NCBI GenBank assembly: GCA_047967505.1
Contig: CM106539.1
Direction: 5' to 3' (one strand)
Source of the DNA: Dipteris shenzhenensis
Lineage: Eukaryota > Polypodiophyta > Polypodiopsida > Gleicheniales
DNA: 64,000 bases
A program made the translations under genes and the position numbers. The first letter of the stretch is position 1. Each line of letters starts with the position of its first letter. The notes under the pieces are model-generated. The model ran no database searches. It was not told where the DNA came from and worked only from the letters and a program-made list of their open reading frames with translations. Positions 34,281 to 46,582 of this stretch are shown here, in pieces.

Positions 34281-35744
34281 GTAAGAAAGTCCTTCCTCTT
34301 TTTTCCTTTTTTTATTTTTGTTATTTGCATTGGCCTGCAACTAGCACCTTAAGCGCTAGTTGCAGTGATGAGCATAGGAACCCTCTCTTCCCCTCTCCTC
34401 CCCTATTCCCTCTTCTTTCCCTCTCTTCCTCTCTTCCTTCTCTTCTTTTTTCCTCTTCTTTATCCCCTCCTTCAATCTCTTTTTCTCCTCTTCCTCCTTT
34501 CCTTCTCTTCTGTTTCCCGATTCTTTCAATCTCTTTTCCCCTCTTCCTTCTCTTATGTTTATGCTTTTTTTCCCTCTTTCAATCTCTTTTCCTCTCTCTT
34601 TCCCCCTCTCTTTCCCCTCTCTCAATATCTTTTCATAAGCATATGTATTTGCCAATGCTTAAGCTTTCTCTCTTTTTCTTTTATGCTCATATGCTCATGC
34701 ATAAGAATAAGCATATCCTTTCTTTCCTTTTCTCTTATGCTTATGCTCTTTTCCCCTCTTCCTTCTCTTATGCATGAGCATATGTCTCCTTCTCTTTCTC
34801 CTTCTCCTCTTTTCCTCTTTTCCTCTCTCTTTCTCCCCCTCTTTCTCCCTCTTTCTCCTCTTTCAATCTCTTTTCATAAGCATATGTATTTGCCTATGCT
34901 TAAGCTTTCTCTCTTTTTCTTTTATGCTCATATGCTCATGCATAAGAATAAGCATATCCTTTCCTTCCTTTTCTCTAATGCTTATGCCCTTTTTCCCTCT
35001 TCCTTCTCTTATGCTTATGCTTATGCATGAGCATATGTCTCCTTCTCCTCTTTTCCTCTCTCTTTCTCCCTCTCTTTCCCCTCTTTTGATCTCTTTTCAT
35101 AAGCATATGTATTTGCCTATGCTTAAGCTTTCTCTATTTTTTATTTATGCTCATATGCTCATGCAGGAGCCTAAGCATATGCTTTCTTTCCATATCTCTT
35201 ATGCTTATGCTCTTTTTCCCTCTTCCTTCTCTTATACTTATGCTTATGCATGAGCATATGTCTCCTTATCTTATGCCTATGACTATGCCTATGCATGTCC
35301 TTCTCCTTCTCCTTCTCCTTCTCCTTTCCTTCTCTTCTTTTTCCTCAGTTTTTCTCTTCTTTTCATAAGCATATGCCTATGCCTTTGCCTATGCATATCC
35401 TTGTCCTTTCTTTCTCATCTTTTTTTCTCTCTTTTTCTCTTCTTTTCATAAGCATATGCCTATGCCTATGCATGTCCTTCTCCTTCTCCTTCTCCTTCTC
35501 CTTCTCCTTCTCCTTTCTTTCTCTTCTATTTTTCTCTCTTTTTCTCTTCTTTTCATAAGCATATGCCTATGCCTATGCTTATGCTTATGCTTATGCATGA
35601 GCATATGCTCATATGCTTATGCATAAGCATAAGCATATGATTTCTCAATGTATTCTCTTATGCTTTGTCAATGTATTCTCATATGCTTTCTCAATGTATT
35701 CTCTTGTTTTTTATTTTTTGTTTGCGTGTTTGTATCTACATTAG
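34281..35744 (+). repeat. TNPA leader intron of A2, pyrimidine and GCATATG-type repeats
   Basis: Shorter (about 1.46 kb) counterpart of the A1 tract. It is pyrimidine-rich, with about three copies of a roughly 230-240-bp unit (near 34608, 34860 and 35086). Each unit contains CATAAGCATATGTATTTGCC and CATATGCTCATGCATAAG. CTCCTTCTCCTTCTC runs occur near 35300 and 35480. The 24-bp AAGCTT-centred palindromes of A1/A0 are absent. Open frames rich in Leu/Ser/Phe are low-complexity artefacts. Confidence 0.75.
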
Positions 35745-35746
35745 AC

Positions 35747-37245
35747 ATGCGATCACGTCGCACGTCTGACGAGTACAAAAACCCTCATAGGAGAAGACAT
35801 CATGATCTCTATTCTCCAGAGGACTTTGATTCCCCTCAGGTGACACGTCAGGTGCCTACCCCTATGACTACCCCTGGCCCAACTCCTCTCGGACATAGCA
35901 CTGTGACTACCCCTCGAGGAACTCCTTTGCTAGCAACCCATGGCTTTGAGTTTGTGGCACAGATGACTAATGAGGAGGTAGGTAGATTCTTCTTTCTGCT
36001 ATCCCATAGGACCTCAGTAATTCCCTCTCCTACACCGATGGTTGGACCTACTGCCCAACCATCCCCTCGTGCCCCTTTAACTAAGGAAAGGAAGAGTAGG
36101 AGGGGTCGCTGATGTTGTGCTAACTCGGGAGATGTAGACGACTCAGCACACTCACATCCCTACAAGTCTCCACTTGGTCCCGAGTCCCAATACCAGTCAG
36201 GTCCCTTGCCCTCTCCTACTCCCACTGCTACTCCTCGCTCTGGAAGCGCTCGCACAAACACCACTTGCTCTGACTCTACCACTACCATGAGTCCTCCTTA
36301 CCTAATCGAGGACCAGTCCTATCAAATCATGGCTGCTGGAGAGATAATAGAAGATAAAAAGGGCAAAGCAGTGATGGCCACCATGAGATGGTTGATGAGC
36401 CACCACTTCAAGAGTGGCATTGCTACTGATTGGCGGTATCAAGATGACCAAAAGAAGCAGGCGGTCATCGATAAATTGAAAGAAAAATACCCTAACCCCC
36501 CAAATTGGGAGTTCCATGAGAATTACATGCGAGAGTGCATGGGTTTGGTCTTGAAGCATCGTAGATCAACCTTGCATACTTCCATCACAAAGGGGAGAGC
36601 TAAACCTAGCTGGGTAGACAAAGCTGATTAGAAGTTTTTCAAGAAGCAGAACATCGACCATCTCGAAATGTTCGAGGGTCAGAGGAGGATTGTGAGGAGA
36701 CGGTTGAACGCCGTAGGTACTTTGCACTTTGGTGCAGGCGAATGATTGGTGTTCGAGGCAACCGTGGTAAGTCTACTTCTTCTCATTTAATGTATTGTTA
36801 TATTTTGTTTTACTACATATTACATTCACTTTATCTAACTCTCATAAATTGGGTCCACAGCAAGCTACGATGGGTTGCTTTCCTATAAATGTAGAGATGT
36901 GATGCGCGTTTCGCATAGGAACAAAGCCATGGTTTATTGAGCAAGAGGCAATGGGAGCGACAGTTGATTGGGCTAAGGTGGTTGCTCGCACGGTATAAGT
37001 CTACTCCTAGTAATCTCACTTTTTAAATTGTTTTATTCTTTAAGTTCCAATCTAATTTCCAATTAATATGGTTTCACTCTTAGAGTCAAAGCTCGAGTGT
37101 CCCATCATCAGAGGCGAGCGATGATGAGGGCCAAGGATTAGGCGCAGCTCACGAGGGCTAGGGATCAGGCGCAGCTCATGAGGGCCAAGGATCATCAGGC
37201 CAGCAAGACGAGGACGAGGAGGACAATGATGATTTGAATGAGTAG
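35747..37245 (+). pseudogene. TNPA/Transposase_24-like protein, copy A2
   Basis: Exons 35747-36766, 36861-36992 and about 37085-37245. Start MRSRRTSDEYKNPHRRRHHD. The core contains MSHHFKSGIATDWRYQD and EKYPNPPN, and the acidic end is DEDEEDNDDLNE before TAG 37243. In-frame TGA at 36110-36112 and TAG at 36628-36630 stop the frame. In A1/A0 these positions are sense codons. Roughly 20% of residues differ from A1 in the linker and far fewer in the core, suggesting past selection on the core (visual estimate). Confidence 0.8.
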
Positions 37246-37472
37246 TAGTAGTAGTAGTTTGCATATACTTCGCCATGTATATCCTTTTGTATATCGGCTC
37301 GTTTGAGCAATTTTGCATCACCCTTTTCGAAAGGGTAAATTTGTAACAAACAATGTTGTATATCTTTGACATGTATATGCTTCTGTTGCTCGATCGGCTC
37401 ATTTGTGAGCGATTTTGTATCACCCTTTTTGCAAGGGAAGTTTTGTAAAAAAAAACTTTTTTTTATAATTAC

Positions 37473-37544
37473 TTAAAAAAAACATTAGTGGGGCAAAACA
37501 GGGCTTGCTGTGGCCCTGTTTAGCCCCACTAATGTTTTTTTTAA
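37473..37544 (+). repeat. Hairpin after TNPA (A2)
   Basis: Arms ACATTAGTGGGGCAAAACAG and its near-complement, with outer A and T runs. One internal mismatch. The three pairs GGG:CCC of A1 are ACA:TGT here. Confidence 0.9.
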
Positions 37545-37555
37545 GTTCTATTAAT

Positions 37556-37651
37556 CATCGCTATATAGTGACGTTTACCAGTGTCGCTATATAGCAACGT
37601 TTACCAATGTCGCTATATAGCAACATTTATTAGCGTCACTTATGTAGTGAC
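37556..37651. repeat. Right subterminal palindromes of A2
   Basis: Four decayed sites (TCGCTATATAGTGA, two TCGCTATATAGCAA, and a worn fourth), about 26-27 bp apart. Confidence 0.8.
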
Positions 37652-37747
37652 CGTTCTTTTTTTATGCTTATAACGACGTAAATAACGACCTTTGCGCCCG
37701 TCAAAAAAAAAAATGTGTAAAAAATGTCGGTATTTTCATCGGAAAAG

Positions 37748-37765
37748 GGCCTATGCCTTATAGTG
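37748..37765 (-). repeat. Right terminal inverted repeat of A2
   Basis: GGCCTATGCCTTATAGTG, one base different from A1 and A0. Confidence 0.85.
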
Positions 37766-37781
37766 CAATACCTATTCACAT

Positions 37782-38082
37782 TGTTACAGTAGTACTAGTG
37801 TGTCCTTTGTTGAGAGTTCACGCTAAACATCATGTGATCATGTGTGCATAGCACCATCATGTGATCATATGTGCATAGCGCTAACTTTATAGAGTGCTAT
37901 AGAGGAAAGGGTTAGATCCCCTAACCCTAACCCTAACCCTGAATGGGTTTGTATATATTCTATTTTTTCAACTAAATCTAGTGTATAGTTAGTCATTTGT
38001 GGTGTGCTCTCTGGGTGTGCCCTCTCTCCTCATCTCCACTCTTCTCCTCTCCCATCTTCATATTTTGTCATGGTATCAGAGC
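37782..38082 (+). repeat. Solitary 5' LTR plus primer-binding site of an LTR retrotransposon
   Basis: TGTTACAGTAG (37782) to TATTTTGTCA (38070), then directly TGGTATCAGAGC (38071-38082), the initiator tRNA-Met site. Inside are three CCCTAA repeats (about 37918-37940). No gag or pol is recognised downstream and I found no second LTR, so this is a remnant or a short non-coding (TRIM-like) element. Confidence 0.6.
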
Positions 38083-39917
38083 TCCCTTGCCTTCCACTGA
38101 GGCATTGTGATCTATATGAGAGAGTGTGATTGATTGAGAGATCGAGAGATCGAGTGTTCTCTTCCGTTGAGAGAACTTCTTCTTTGATAGAGAAATTCCG
38201 TCCATTTGAGAGGAATTTCCATCCGTTCATCTCCTTCGAGAGTTCTTTGAGAGATCTACCTTGTGAGAGAGATCATTGACAGCCTAGACTTTTTCAAGAG
38301 AGAGAGAGAGAGAATTGTTTGACAGAGATGTCTTCTTTATGAGGGAAAGAGAGAAATCCTCTATCACAAAGATAGAGATGTTGTAGATCCAAGCTTCCAT
38401 AGCCAAGAAGCTACGAAGGGCTTGAGAAGCCAAGTGACACAGCCACGAGCTGCAACAGCCTTAATCTTCAGCTGCAATTGGCTTCAACAGAGTCTGGGCT
38501 GCAGTTCTAATGCGCTGAGCTCCCACGGTGGCTATTGGTAAGTGAGACTCCATACACAGCTCCAGTGCCAACAATGTTGCGTGCGACTCCATTGAGAAGG
38601 CCAGCCAACTAAGGCGGCCTCCCAAATCCACCATAGCTCCAACGAGCCTGCACAAATGCCTCAAACAACCAACGCCACTCAAAGCCAACTCTAGCACCAA
38701 CTACTATGGGCGGGGAGCACAAGGCTTCTAGCAAGTTATTCACCTATTGCTACACGCATCAACGGATCATCTGCAGCAGCAACAGTAGTCGACCTACCTA
38801 GCAGCTAGGACCCAGCAACAGTAGCGCACACAGCAGCAAGCGGCTAGCGCATGCAACAAAGATGCAACAAGCAAATACCTCTAGCCATCAGACGTCAACG
38901 ATCTTCAACCCATGCATGCTCTCTACAACATCCCTACAGCAGTTGCGACATCATAATGGTCTTCCATGACTTCCTCCACGAGCTAGCACACCTGCAACAC
39001 ACAGGCCTCCATCAACACAATGGGCCTCTATAGCATAAGGTGCTTCACGAGCCGCAATAGACTGACAGCGACTGTGCTCCTCTACACCATCCTCTAGTCT
39101 ATGGACTGACGATAGCCCAAAGCTCCACGGGCTTCAACGACGCCCTCCAACTGCAACGAGGCAACATCTGCCGCTTCATATTTTGTCAAGGCTAAGGCTA
39201 GGTTGTGGTGAGGTTGAAGCAAGTTATCCATCAATGCCCATCGACTCTAGACATCAAAGCTGCAATGCCAAAATCAAGCTCATCCATCGGATAGCGCTCA
39301 AACAACTCCTAACAGCATCGCAACCTCTCCAACGAGCTCCAGTCGCGCATGCGACCTCTCCAATGAGCTCCAACGTAGAAGGAGACACGTGGCACAAGCC
39401 ACCAACCCTATCACAAGGGTTACCACACACCGGTGTGGTCTCAGGGTTGACACATGTCAACCCCTATCTACCATGTGGTAGACCTTATCTGCCATGTCAT
39501 CGCCCCAACCCAGTTGCCACGTTAGTAGCCCTATGAGGCTACCACATCATCAACCTATCTACCACATCATCAGTTAGTTGTCAACTGCCATGTCATCAAG
39601 GACACATCACCTATCATGTCATCAGTGCCACATTATTAGTACCACATCATCAGTGCCACATCACCAGTGCTCTCCTCTCTTTTCCTCTCTTTTCTCCTCT
39701 CTTTCCTTCTCTCTTTTTCCCCACGTGAAGCTTCAATAGCCTGACATTGATACAAACTTCTGTCACTCTAATTCAAAGAATACAGGAGTCTATAAATGCT
39801 TGCTCAATGTCAGGATGTCACTCTATTTTTTCTTTTGCATCTTGTGACAAGGGCATGCATGATGGAAAGAGGGCATGGTCAATGGTAATATTCTTATTTT
39901 CTTTTGTTCAGTTTATC
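38083..39917. other. No gene seen; low-complexity remains of retroelement interior
   Basis: GAGA-rich stretch (38140-38340), then short frames without recognised domains. A diffuse repeat of CCACATCATCAG / GCCATGTCATC lies at 39440-39670. CTTCATATTTTGTCAAGG (39174) echoes the LTR end. Nothing codes convincingly. Confidence 0.5.
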
Positions 39918-41277
39918 ATGTGGCCAGAAAGCTCTTCAACCTCACTTGGCCTTCAGGATGCCATCTTTCGAGAGTTATATAACATTTTGGGGCACACTAC
40001 CACTCCTGGGGAGTTATACACATACATGACGGGTACTTCAAACACCCCCCAGGAATCGGCAGTACCCACCCCAATCCCCCACCAGCTACTGAGATTACCG
40101 CAGTGGAGTCGAGATAGCCCAACCGGCTATAGAGCTGAGCCCCTTCTCCCCCCCTGTGGTCAGGAGGCCCTTCTACCTCATAGAGCCACTGGCGTACTCC
40201 TGTGCAGTCAAGAGTCACTTCTCCAGCTACGAGTGGCCAACGTACTCTCGTGTAGTCAAGAGTCACTTCTCCAACTATGAGTGGTCAGCGTACTAGCTCG
40301 ACATGACAAGGCCACAAGCGTAATAGCAGGGAAAGCGATGGGGGATGCATGGCACAATGCTTTGGGGGGGGTAATGGTGGGGGCAGGGATGATTCAGATG
40401 ATGCAGATGTGCCAGAGGGTGATGCTACGATCTTCTATGACATCACATAGACAGGAGGCATCTTGATGGATGCATGGGGGAAGGACATCATGGCCAAGTT
40501 CATGCGCTTTGTAATTGCTAACAACTACATAGATTGCCTTATTCACTACAAAGACCAGCCAAAAAAGTTGGCTGATGAGACCCTCGCTGTTGTTCGCTCT
40601 AGGTATCCCAATCCCCCCAATGTTCAGCTCACAGATAAATGGGCCAAGTCAAAGATTGTTATGATACTTGCCAGGAGAGAGGGAGGTCAACCACCAAGGG
40701 GCTAGCCCCACACCACTCACAAGCGTGAGTGGAAGAAAGCAATGAAGGCAGTGAAGGCGAACCCCAGTCTGCAGCACGTGGAGGCACGAAGGATCCAAAT
40801 TGAGCAATATGGAAACATGCATTTTGGAGCAGGGGGTATTGAATCATGGGAGGCCCGATTTGTAAGTATCGATCTCAAATTATATTGTGTTTATGTGGTT
40901 TATAGGAGGTTGTTTCTTTATACTAACCCCTCCACAAATTGTGTCATCTTGTAGCTTGATATCGTGGGTAGATATCCTACTCCTGTCGAGATAGCCTACC
41001 ACCACCACCATCGCAAATGAGATACATGGAGGCACTTCTATGATGACACGTTGATTACCGAGGAGTAGTATATCCGGGCTACTGAAGCGCCCTCCGAGGT
41101 ATTTAAAAGTAATTAAATAATGTCAATATTGTAAATAAAGATTTGATTTTTCATACATGGATACATGTCCCTCGTTTACAGGGCCCCATGGCTGATTAGG
41201 AGAAATTAGAAGATGAGGAAGAAGGGAGCGAAGAAGGGAGCAAAGAAGGGAACGAGGACACGGAGAACTTAGAGTAG
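39918..41277 (+). pseudogene. TNPA/Transposase_24-like protein, family B (B1)
   Basis: Three exons as in family A: about 39918-40860 (ends TGGGAGGCCCGATTT before GTAAGT), 40955-41098, and about 41182-41277. The start MWPESSSTSLG aligns with MWLGTASSSPD of B2. The linker contains NTPQES, and the core VIANNYIDCLIHYKD and SRYPNPPN (40600-40618) is followed by the exon-end MHFGAGGIESWEARF. An acidic tail ends ENLE and TAG 41275. Several stops (for example TAG after CDIT near 40450, TAG after PPRG at 40703, TGA and TAG in exon 2, TAG in exon 3) show it is dead. Confidence 0.75.
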
Positions 41278-41724
41278 TTGTAGAAGTAGTGCTAGCTACT
41301 CTTTTTTGTACTTGAAGCCATCGGCTTGGCTTCGTGCCTCTCTTGTATATACACTCCTCTTATTTTTTGTACTTGAAGCCATAGGACATGGCTTGGCTTC
41401 ATGCTATATGTACATACAAGCACATTTTGGGCTATGAATTAATATACACTCCTATTATGTTTTTGGCTTTCAATTTCCTTGTGCAACGTTCTATCAACAA
41501 TGAATGCCTTGTGAACTAAACGTTTTGGAGTTGTGATTTTTTATTCGGAATTGTAATGGTTGGCTATAGACATGCTTGGAATTGTGCTAATTAAAATGCG
41601 GTTGGCTGTAAGAATTGAATTGCACAATGTGGAAATGGGATTCTTGTAACCACATAGCATACATAATATACACATCATTCTGTTCAACCACACAAAATTT
41701 TGCTTTTATTAAAAAAAAGATTTT

Positions 41725-41949
41725 GTAGAGTGTTTATAAGCATGTCTATGTATGCGTCTTTCTATTTTTAAAATTTCTACAGAGCATCTAAAAGTGCATC
41801 TATAGGCACGTCTATCTGTTATATAGACACGGTTATAGACACGCAAATAGATGCATAAATAGACACACAAATAGAAGCACACATAAGTTTTTTTAAAAGT
41901 TAAGGAAGCGCATCTGTGTGCATGTCTGTGAGTGCTTCGTCTTGTTGTG
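41725..41949. repeat. Right subterminal repeats and terminus of family B (B1)
   Basis: A run of GTCTAT / AGACAC / GCATCTAT-type words about every 10-15 bp leads to GTGCTTCGTCTTGTTGTG (41932-41949). Read inward, this is CACAACAAGACGAAGCAC, matching the left end of B2 apart from one base. It cuts a hAT gene. Confidence 0.75.
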
Positions 41950-41959
41950 ATGCACAAAC

Positions 41960-43341
41960 TTATAGTTACTCTAGTTTTGTTCACTAGAGGAGTTGCTACA
42001 AGGTTGTGATAATATTTTCAAGGCTAGGGCTTGCAAATGAGGCATGGATGCTCCACACTCTTCCCACCATCTCAATGCTAACATAGCTTTCACTAATTTC
42101 TTGATTTTGGGATCTAGGCAAACAACCCTTCTCTATTTCGAAAAGTAGAGAGTTCCTTAATAGCAGCAACCGAGACATACACATTCCTATCCTCAAAGAA
42201 GAATCCAAGAAGATCATGCCAAGACTGCATAATTTGTACAACCATCTTTGTATGATATTCCCACCATTGTGGATCTCTTTTATGACCGGCAAAGTGAAGA
42301 GAGTTGTGGGCTTGGTTCCATCATTTTCACACCATCTTTTGCAATAGCATACATCAAGGCAAATTGTAACCACCTTTACTAGGCCTTACATCTTTCTTCA
42401 AAACATCCCTCTTGGCAGCCCACCAGGCCATATAAGCACTTCCCATGCTTTGCCCTTTCACATCCAGCTTGTGGAATAACTTGTGAATTGTGAATCTAAT
42501 AAGCTTCATTGCTTCCACTACATTAGATATTATCTTTCAAAATGCGAGACTATTACAAAGCATCTTCAATAGTTCGGTGTGGCAGCCACTTGAGTGTGGC
42601 TCTACTTTCCACTCTACAGCCTCTCCACCGAGCAACATTTTAGTTACAAGCCCCTATAGCTTCAGTAGATGCTCCATCATTATAATATACCAAGTAATTG
42701 CTTGTGGTTGAGGAAGTATAATACCACTTTTTGAGCCTCATCCACAATGGATTTAAAGAACTGGGTCTCAGGTGTTTTCTATCCCAGAATGAATCACTTG
42801 GATGAGCTTCTTGTGATAGAATCCCTAGGCATGGTAAACTTTGGCAAACCACACGAAATGGCACAGCGTGGAGGGCTTGGAGTAGAATTGGTGGTTGATG
42901 GATGGAATAGTGCACTGCGACAGCAAGAAAACAAACACAGATAATAGAATTTGAGATCAAGAGATAGGTCGAGGTAGTGGCACGAGCATGACGAATTTGA
43001 GATCGAGAGATCCAAGACAAGTTCAAGGCAGTGGCACGAGCATGACGAAGCCCAAATACTTGATATCTGTGATTTATTATTTTTCCAACCTTTTGACAAT
43101 GCTCGGCAGTATCTATAATCACTTGCATGATATTGTCAAGGCCAACATCTTCAATAGCTCTACTTAGCTGCTCGGTAATAAATTCCCTAGTCTTGGCTTC
43201 ACTAGTTGTATCAATCGATTGATGAAAGGCCTTGCCTTTGAAGGGTTTCACCCTCGTTTCTTTGGAGCCATGTTCTTCTCTATAAACACATATAAATAGT
43301 TCAGTAATGTGCAAAGGTTTTGCATTCATTTTATCACTCAT
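41960..43341 (-). pseudogene. hAT-family transposase remnant
   Basis: The N-terminal part of the visible frame (43341-43100) reads KGKAFHQSIDTTSEAKTREF then EDVGLDNIMQVIIDTAEHCQ. This is the DUF659-type core of plant hAT transposases, where the second half is the conserved nVvQvvTDNa region (here IDTAEH). Middle parts are scrambled by slips and a local repeat (HARAT twice). Near the other end, in a shifted frame (42080-41963), LRWWEECGASMPHLQALALK and ILSQPCSNSSSEQ match the hAT C-terminal dimerisation block. The family B terminus at 41949 stops the gene there. Confidence 0.75.
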
Positions 43342-46300
43342 TAAGTTTTTTGTCTATGTTGTGACATACACAATGTGAGTGAAGGCTTGTCAAAATTTAT
43401 AACTTATTTTATTGTTTGAATTCGTTTCTTATTTGTTCAAATAACATGAGTCAAGGCTCATCAATAGTTATAAATGATCTTATTATCCATTTTTCATCCT
43501 AGTGTGGGTCAACTAGCCTAAGTGAGCCCACTACCGGCACTGGACACTTTTTAACAGGATAAAAAAACCTTACAAATTTGTTTGGAAGCTTTGTTTATCC
43601 TTCTACTTATCCCTTTTTCTTTTTATTAAGACTCCAAGTAGTCCTAGAATCTCGAGAACACAAACTATATGTTGTAGATGAAAAGTTTTAATCAATTATA
43701 CCTTACAGTAAATTAACAATACTACATGGAAATTAGAAGAATCCCACGCAATAATTTAAACTTTACCACAAAATATAAAACATACCACATGGTAATTGAT
43801 ATACCGTGTGGTGTTTTCTCCATATTACCATGCGGTGTCTTGATTTACTGCATGGTAACCCGCTATAGCTTATCTTGGAAAAAATCATTGATGGACTGGT
43901 TGAACTTGCTCTAAGGTCTTAAAAAAACGTTTTAAACATTTTAATTTGAGGATTTAAAATGGTCATTTTAAATCCCTCCCAAATCCATGTATATCGGTGG
44001 TCCTATTTTTAGGTTTGTCATGTTGCTAATAGATAGAAAATCTGGTGGTTGTAGCTTTTGAGTTGAGAATGTCAAAGTAGTCATGCTATGTAGATTGTCT
44101 AAAAGAAAGCATCCAATCTTACTATAAGAAAGAAGGGACATGTTCTATGGTTGTGAGTTCATGAAAAAGTTTAATATGAGAAACAAGCAGCTTGACAAGC
44201 TTGGAGACCTAAATAGAAAATTAGCCTTACACATTGGTAGCCACAAATAGCTACAAACTTTTCAAGGACTCAGCTAGAGAAACATAACTTTGTAGTGAAG
44301 CTATTTTCGATGATAGGAGAATATTTTTAAAGTAAATATGGTATACTATGACAAACAACTAGTCCATCATGTTCCCATCATGTTTGGATGTTTGAATTGA
44401 ACAACAATTCTTCATGAACGATAATAAAAAAATTTGCAAAATCTAGACTATAAAAAGGTAGCTTTAGAAGAGGCATTAATTAAACAAAGCTATTAAGAAG
44501 TCAACATTTTTCAATATCTCAGCAAGGACAATAGTTTGCAAACAAGAAATGAAACAAGTTGGGAGCATAACTTTAAGAAAATAAGTATCTTTATTTGTTG
44601 GCTCAATTGTTCATATCACAACCTCTTTTCTTTATTACACGAGTTACACACATTGCAATCAAATGACATCAAATAAACTAAATGGATGTTGAGTTATAAT
44701 TTCAATTCAAATGCAACACTTCCTTGAAATTCTTAATTCAAGACTTCAAATGCTAGAGCACAACCTTACCCATGGCTAGCAATCAATTCAGAGAGAGAGA
44801 GAGAGCGCCACGCGGGACCTAGACCGTAGAGATTTTCTGTCTGTGATTGAGTTGGTACTACGTCGGTGCTGATGTAGAACGATGGTGATCGCAGACAAGG
44901 AACGCTGCACAATTTCCGTCTTCGCCCACGTTGTGGAAAAGGCCCGCCGCCCGACGGATTTATACTTGGTTACTTTGGTCCTTCGATGTTCGTGAAGTTG
45001 CGAAGCTTCAGACTTCACGTGGGCGAAACTTGAAAGGCCCGATCCCCTGAGTCCTGGTTATTTTACTTCTTTTACCGTAGATTCTGCGATCTGAATTCTT
45101 CGCTAAGCAAGCTTTCAAACAAATTGAGGAGCTCAAATTCGAATGGACTGAGTTTGCGTGATGAATATAAGCATGCTGGATAATGCAGCATATGTTGGGC
45201 ATATGTTCACCAAAAACCGTTTGGGTTTCCTGTGAGGTGAACCGTGAACTTGGAGGAAAAGAGATTTGGATGTCACAAACACTCAATGCACTTCTTTTGC
45301 ATCTAAATTGTGTGAAAACCTCCCAAATTATGAACCCATTTTATGAGGGTTGAGGTTTTTAAGAAATTCAAAAAATATTTTGTGCTGACAGACAGCTTTC
45401 AAAATTGATACTGGGTAAAAGTTGGAAACGGCAGCGTCATGCATGCTGATTATATGATACTGAGTAAAAAGTTGGAATCGGAACCAAGAAGAAGCAGCAT
45501 CGATAGTATGAAACAGCGCGAATGATAGGTAAAAGTTGGAAACGGCACATCATGCATTACGTCGCTGATCAACCTATCGACGTCAAACTTGACGAAGTTA
45601 GTCGCATTTCCCCATCTAGGGCGGCTCCTTAGAAAAGAAGCGGACAGCAAACAGGAGAAATCACAGCCAATGCACATTGTCATGGGAACTAGGGAATCGC
45701 GTGGGTAGAATGATGATACTTGATCTATCAGTTTAGCAAATATGCTAGAAATTTCGATGAGTCTTCTGTGCATTTGCGCTGATGGTTTAGAACATGGAAG
45801 AAATCTAGCCGCGATGGAAACAGCTTCGATCGACTCCTGCTTCAAGGAGCAATAATCTGATCAAAGTTCAAACCTTCTCGCGTGTCTATTTCGAGTGCGG
45901 CATGAGCCATACTCCCTGGCTGATGCTTATGCTTGGCTCTTTCTTATTCGCTCATGAATTCAAGCTCCCGCTCGCCTTCGCTGCTTCTTAAGTTCTTTGC
46001 CCCTACACTATTGCCCACTTGCATTTTCTCTACACAATACACCGCTGCTGCGCTGTCTTTATGTCCAAATCTTGGGCTCCCTGCCAAATATACCTCATCA
46101 CTAAGCCTGTCGGGCATAACTCAAGACTCAACTCTCGTGTCAGGTCAGTTCTGACTCATGTAGAATGAAGTATATGTACAGTTGGTGTTGAATGTCTGCA
46201 ACATTGAGCAACACTAGCTGCCCTCTCACAGACTGCTAAAATTGAGCAGCCTTCATCTTTATACGCGTAATACTTGCCTCCAGTACTCGTCAGGGTACTT

Positions 46301-46582
46301 CCAACTTCGGCTGTCGATGCTAACCAAAATACTTGTTATTGGATTTTCTGGGCCACTGTGCACGGGGAAAGCGATTGGCTTCAAAGCATCCTCAGTGTAG
46401 AAGTCGGGGCGCTCAAGTTTGAGTTGAGCAAAAAGCTGGTGTCCCAAGTATTCCCATATACTTGAGCCTTAACGTTAGGTTATCTTTAGCGATGACGTCT
46501 TAGGCATTTAGCTCTTTCGTTTAATTCAGTACTGAGTATTCGTGCTTCTAATCTATAGCCCGAATAATACTGCTCTCAAAAT
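43342..46582. other. Intergenic, no supported gene
   Basis: AT-rich to 44760. I see only short frames with no domain. 44788-45845 holds minus-strand frames without recognisable motifs. Two phrases recur (AAAGTTGGAA with ACGGCA, 45418-45550). 46460-46582 is the probable promoter and 5' UTR of the flavin monooxygenase. No clear TATA box was found. Confidence 0.5.

Larger units (their letters stand above)
28833..37765. mobile_element. CACTA family A, copy A2
   Basis: Tnp2 on minus (29231-33438), TNPA on plus (35747-37245), palindrome arrays at left, centre and right, a hairpin after TNPA, and a right end CACTATAAGGCATAGGCC (read inward) at 37765. The left end is degenerate. CAA at 28830-28832 equals CAA at 37766-37768, which would make the element start at 28833 with an altered terminus (CATTACTACA). 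It appears to be inserted in B1 sequence. Confidence 0.75.

Noticed and set aside
34365-35558. Long Leu/Ser/Phe-rich frames resembling membrane proteins.
   Set aside because: Low-complexity pyrimidine tract inside the proposed TNPA leader intron. Several frames overlap.
37917-37941. Interstitial telomere (CCCTAA)n.
   Set aside because: Only three units, inside an LTR. The common plant telomere unit is CCCTAAA.
45450-45845. 131-residue minus-strand frame upstream of the YUCCA gene.
   Set aside because: No recognisable motif and no support from splice or repeat context.
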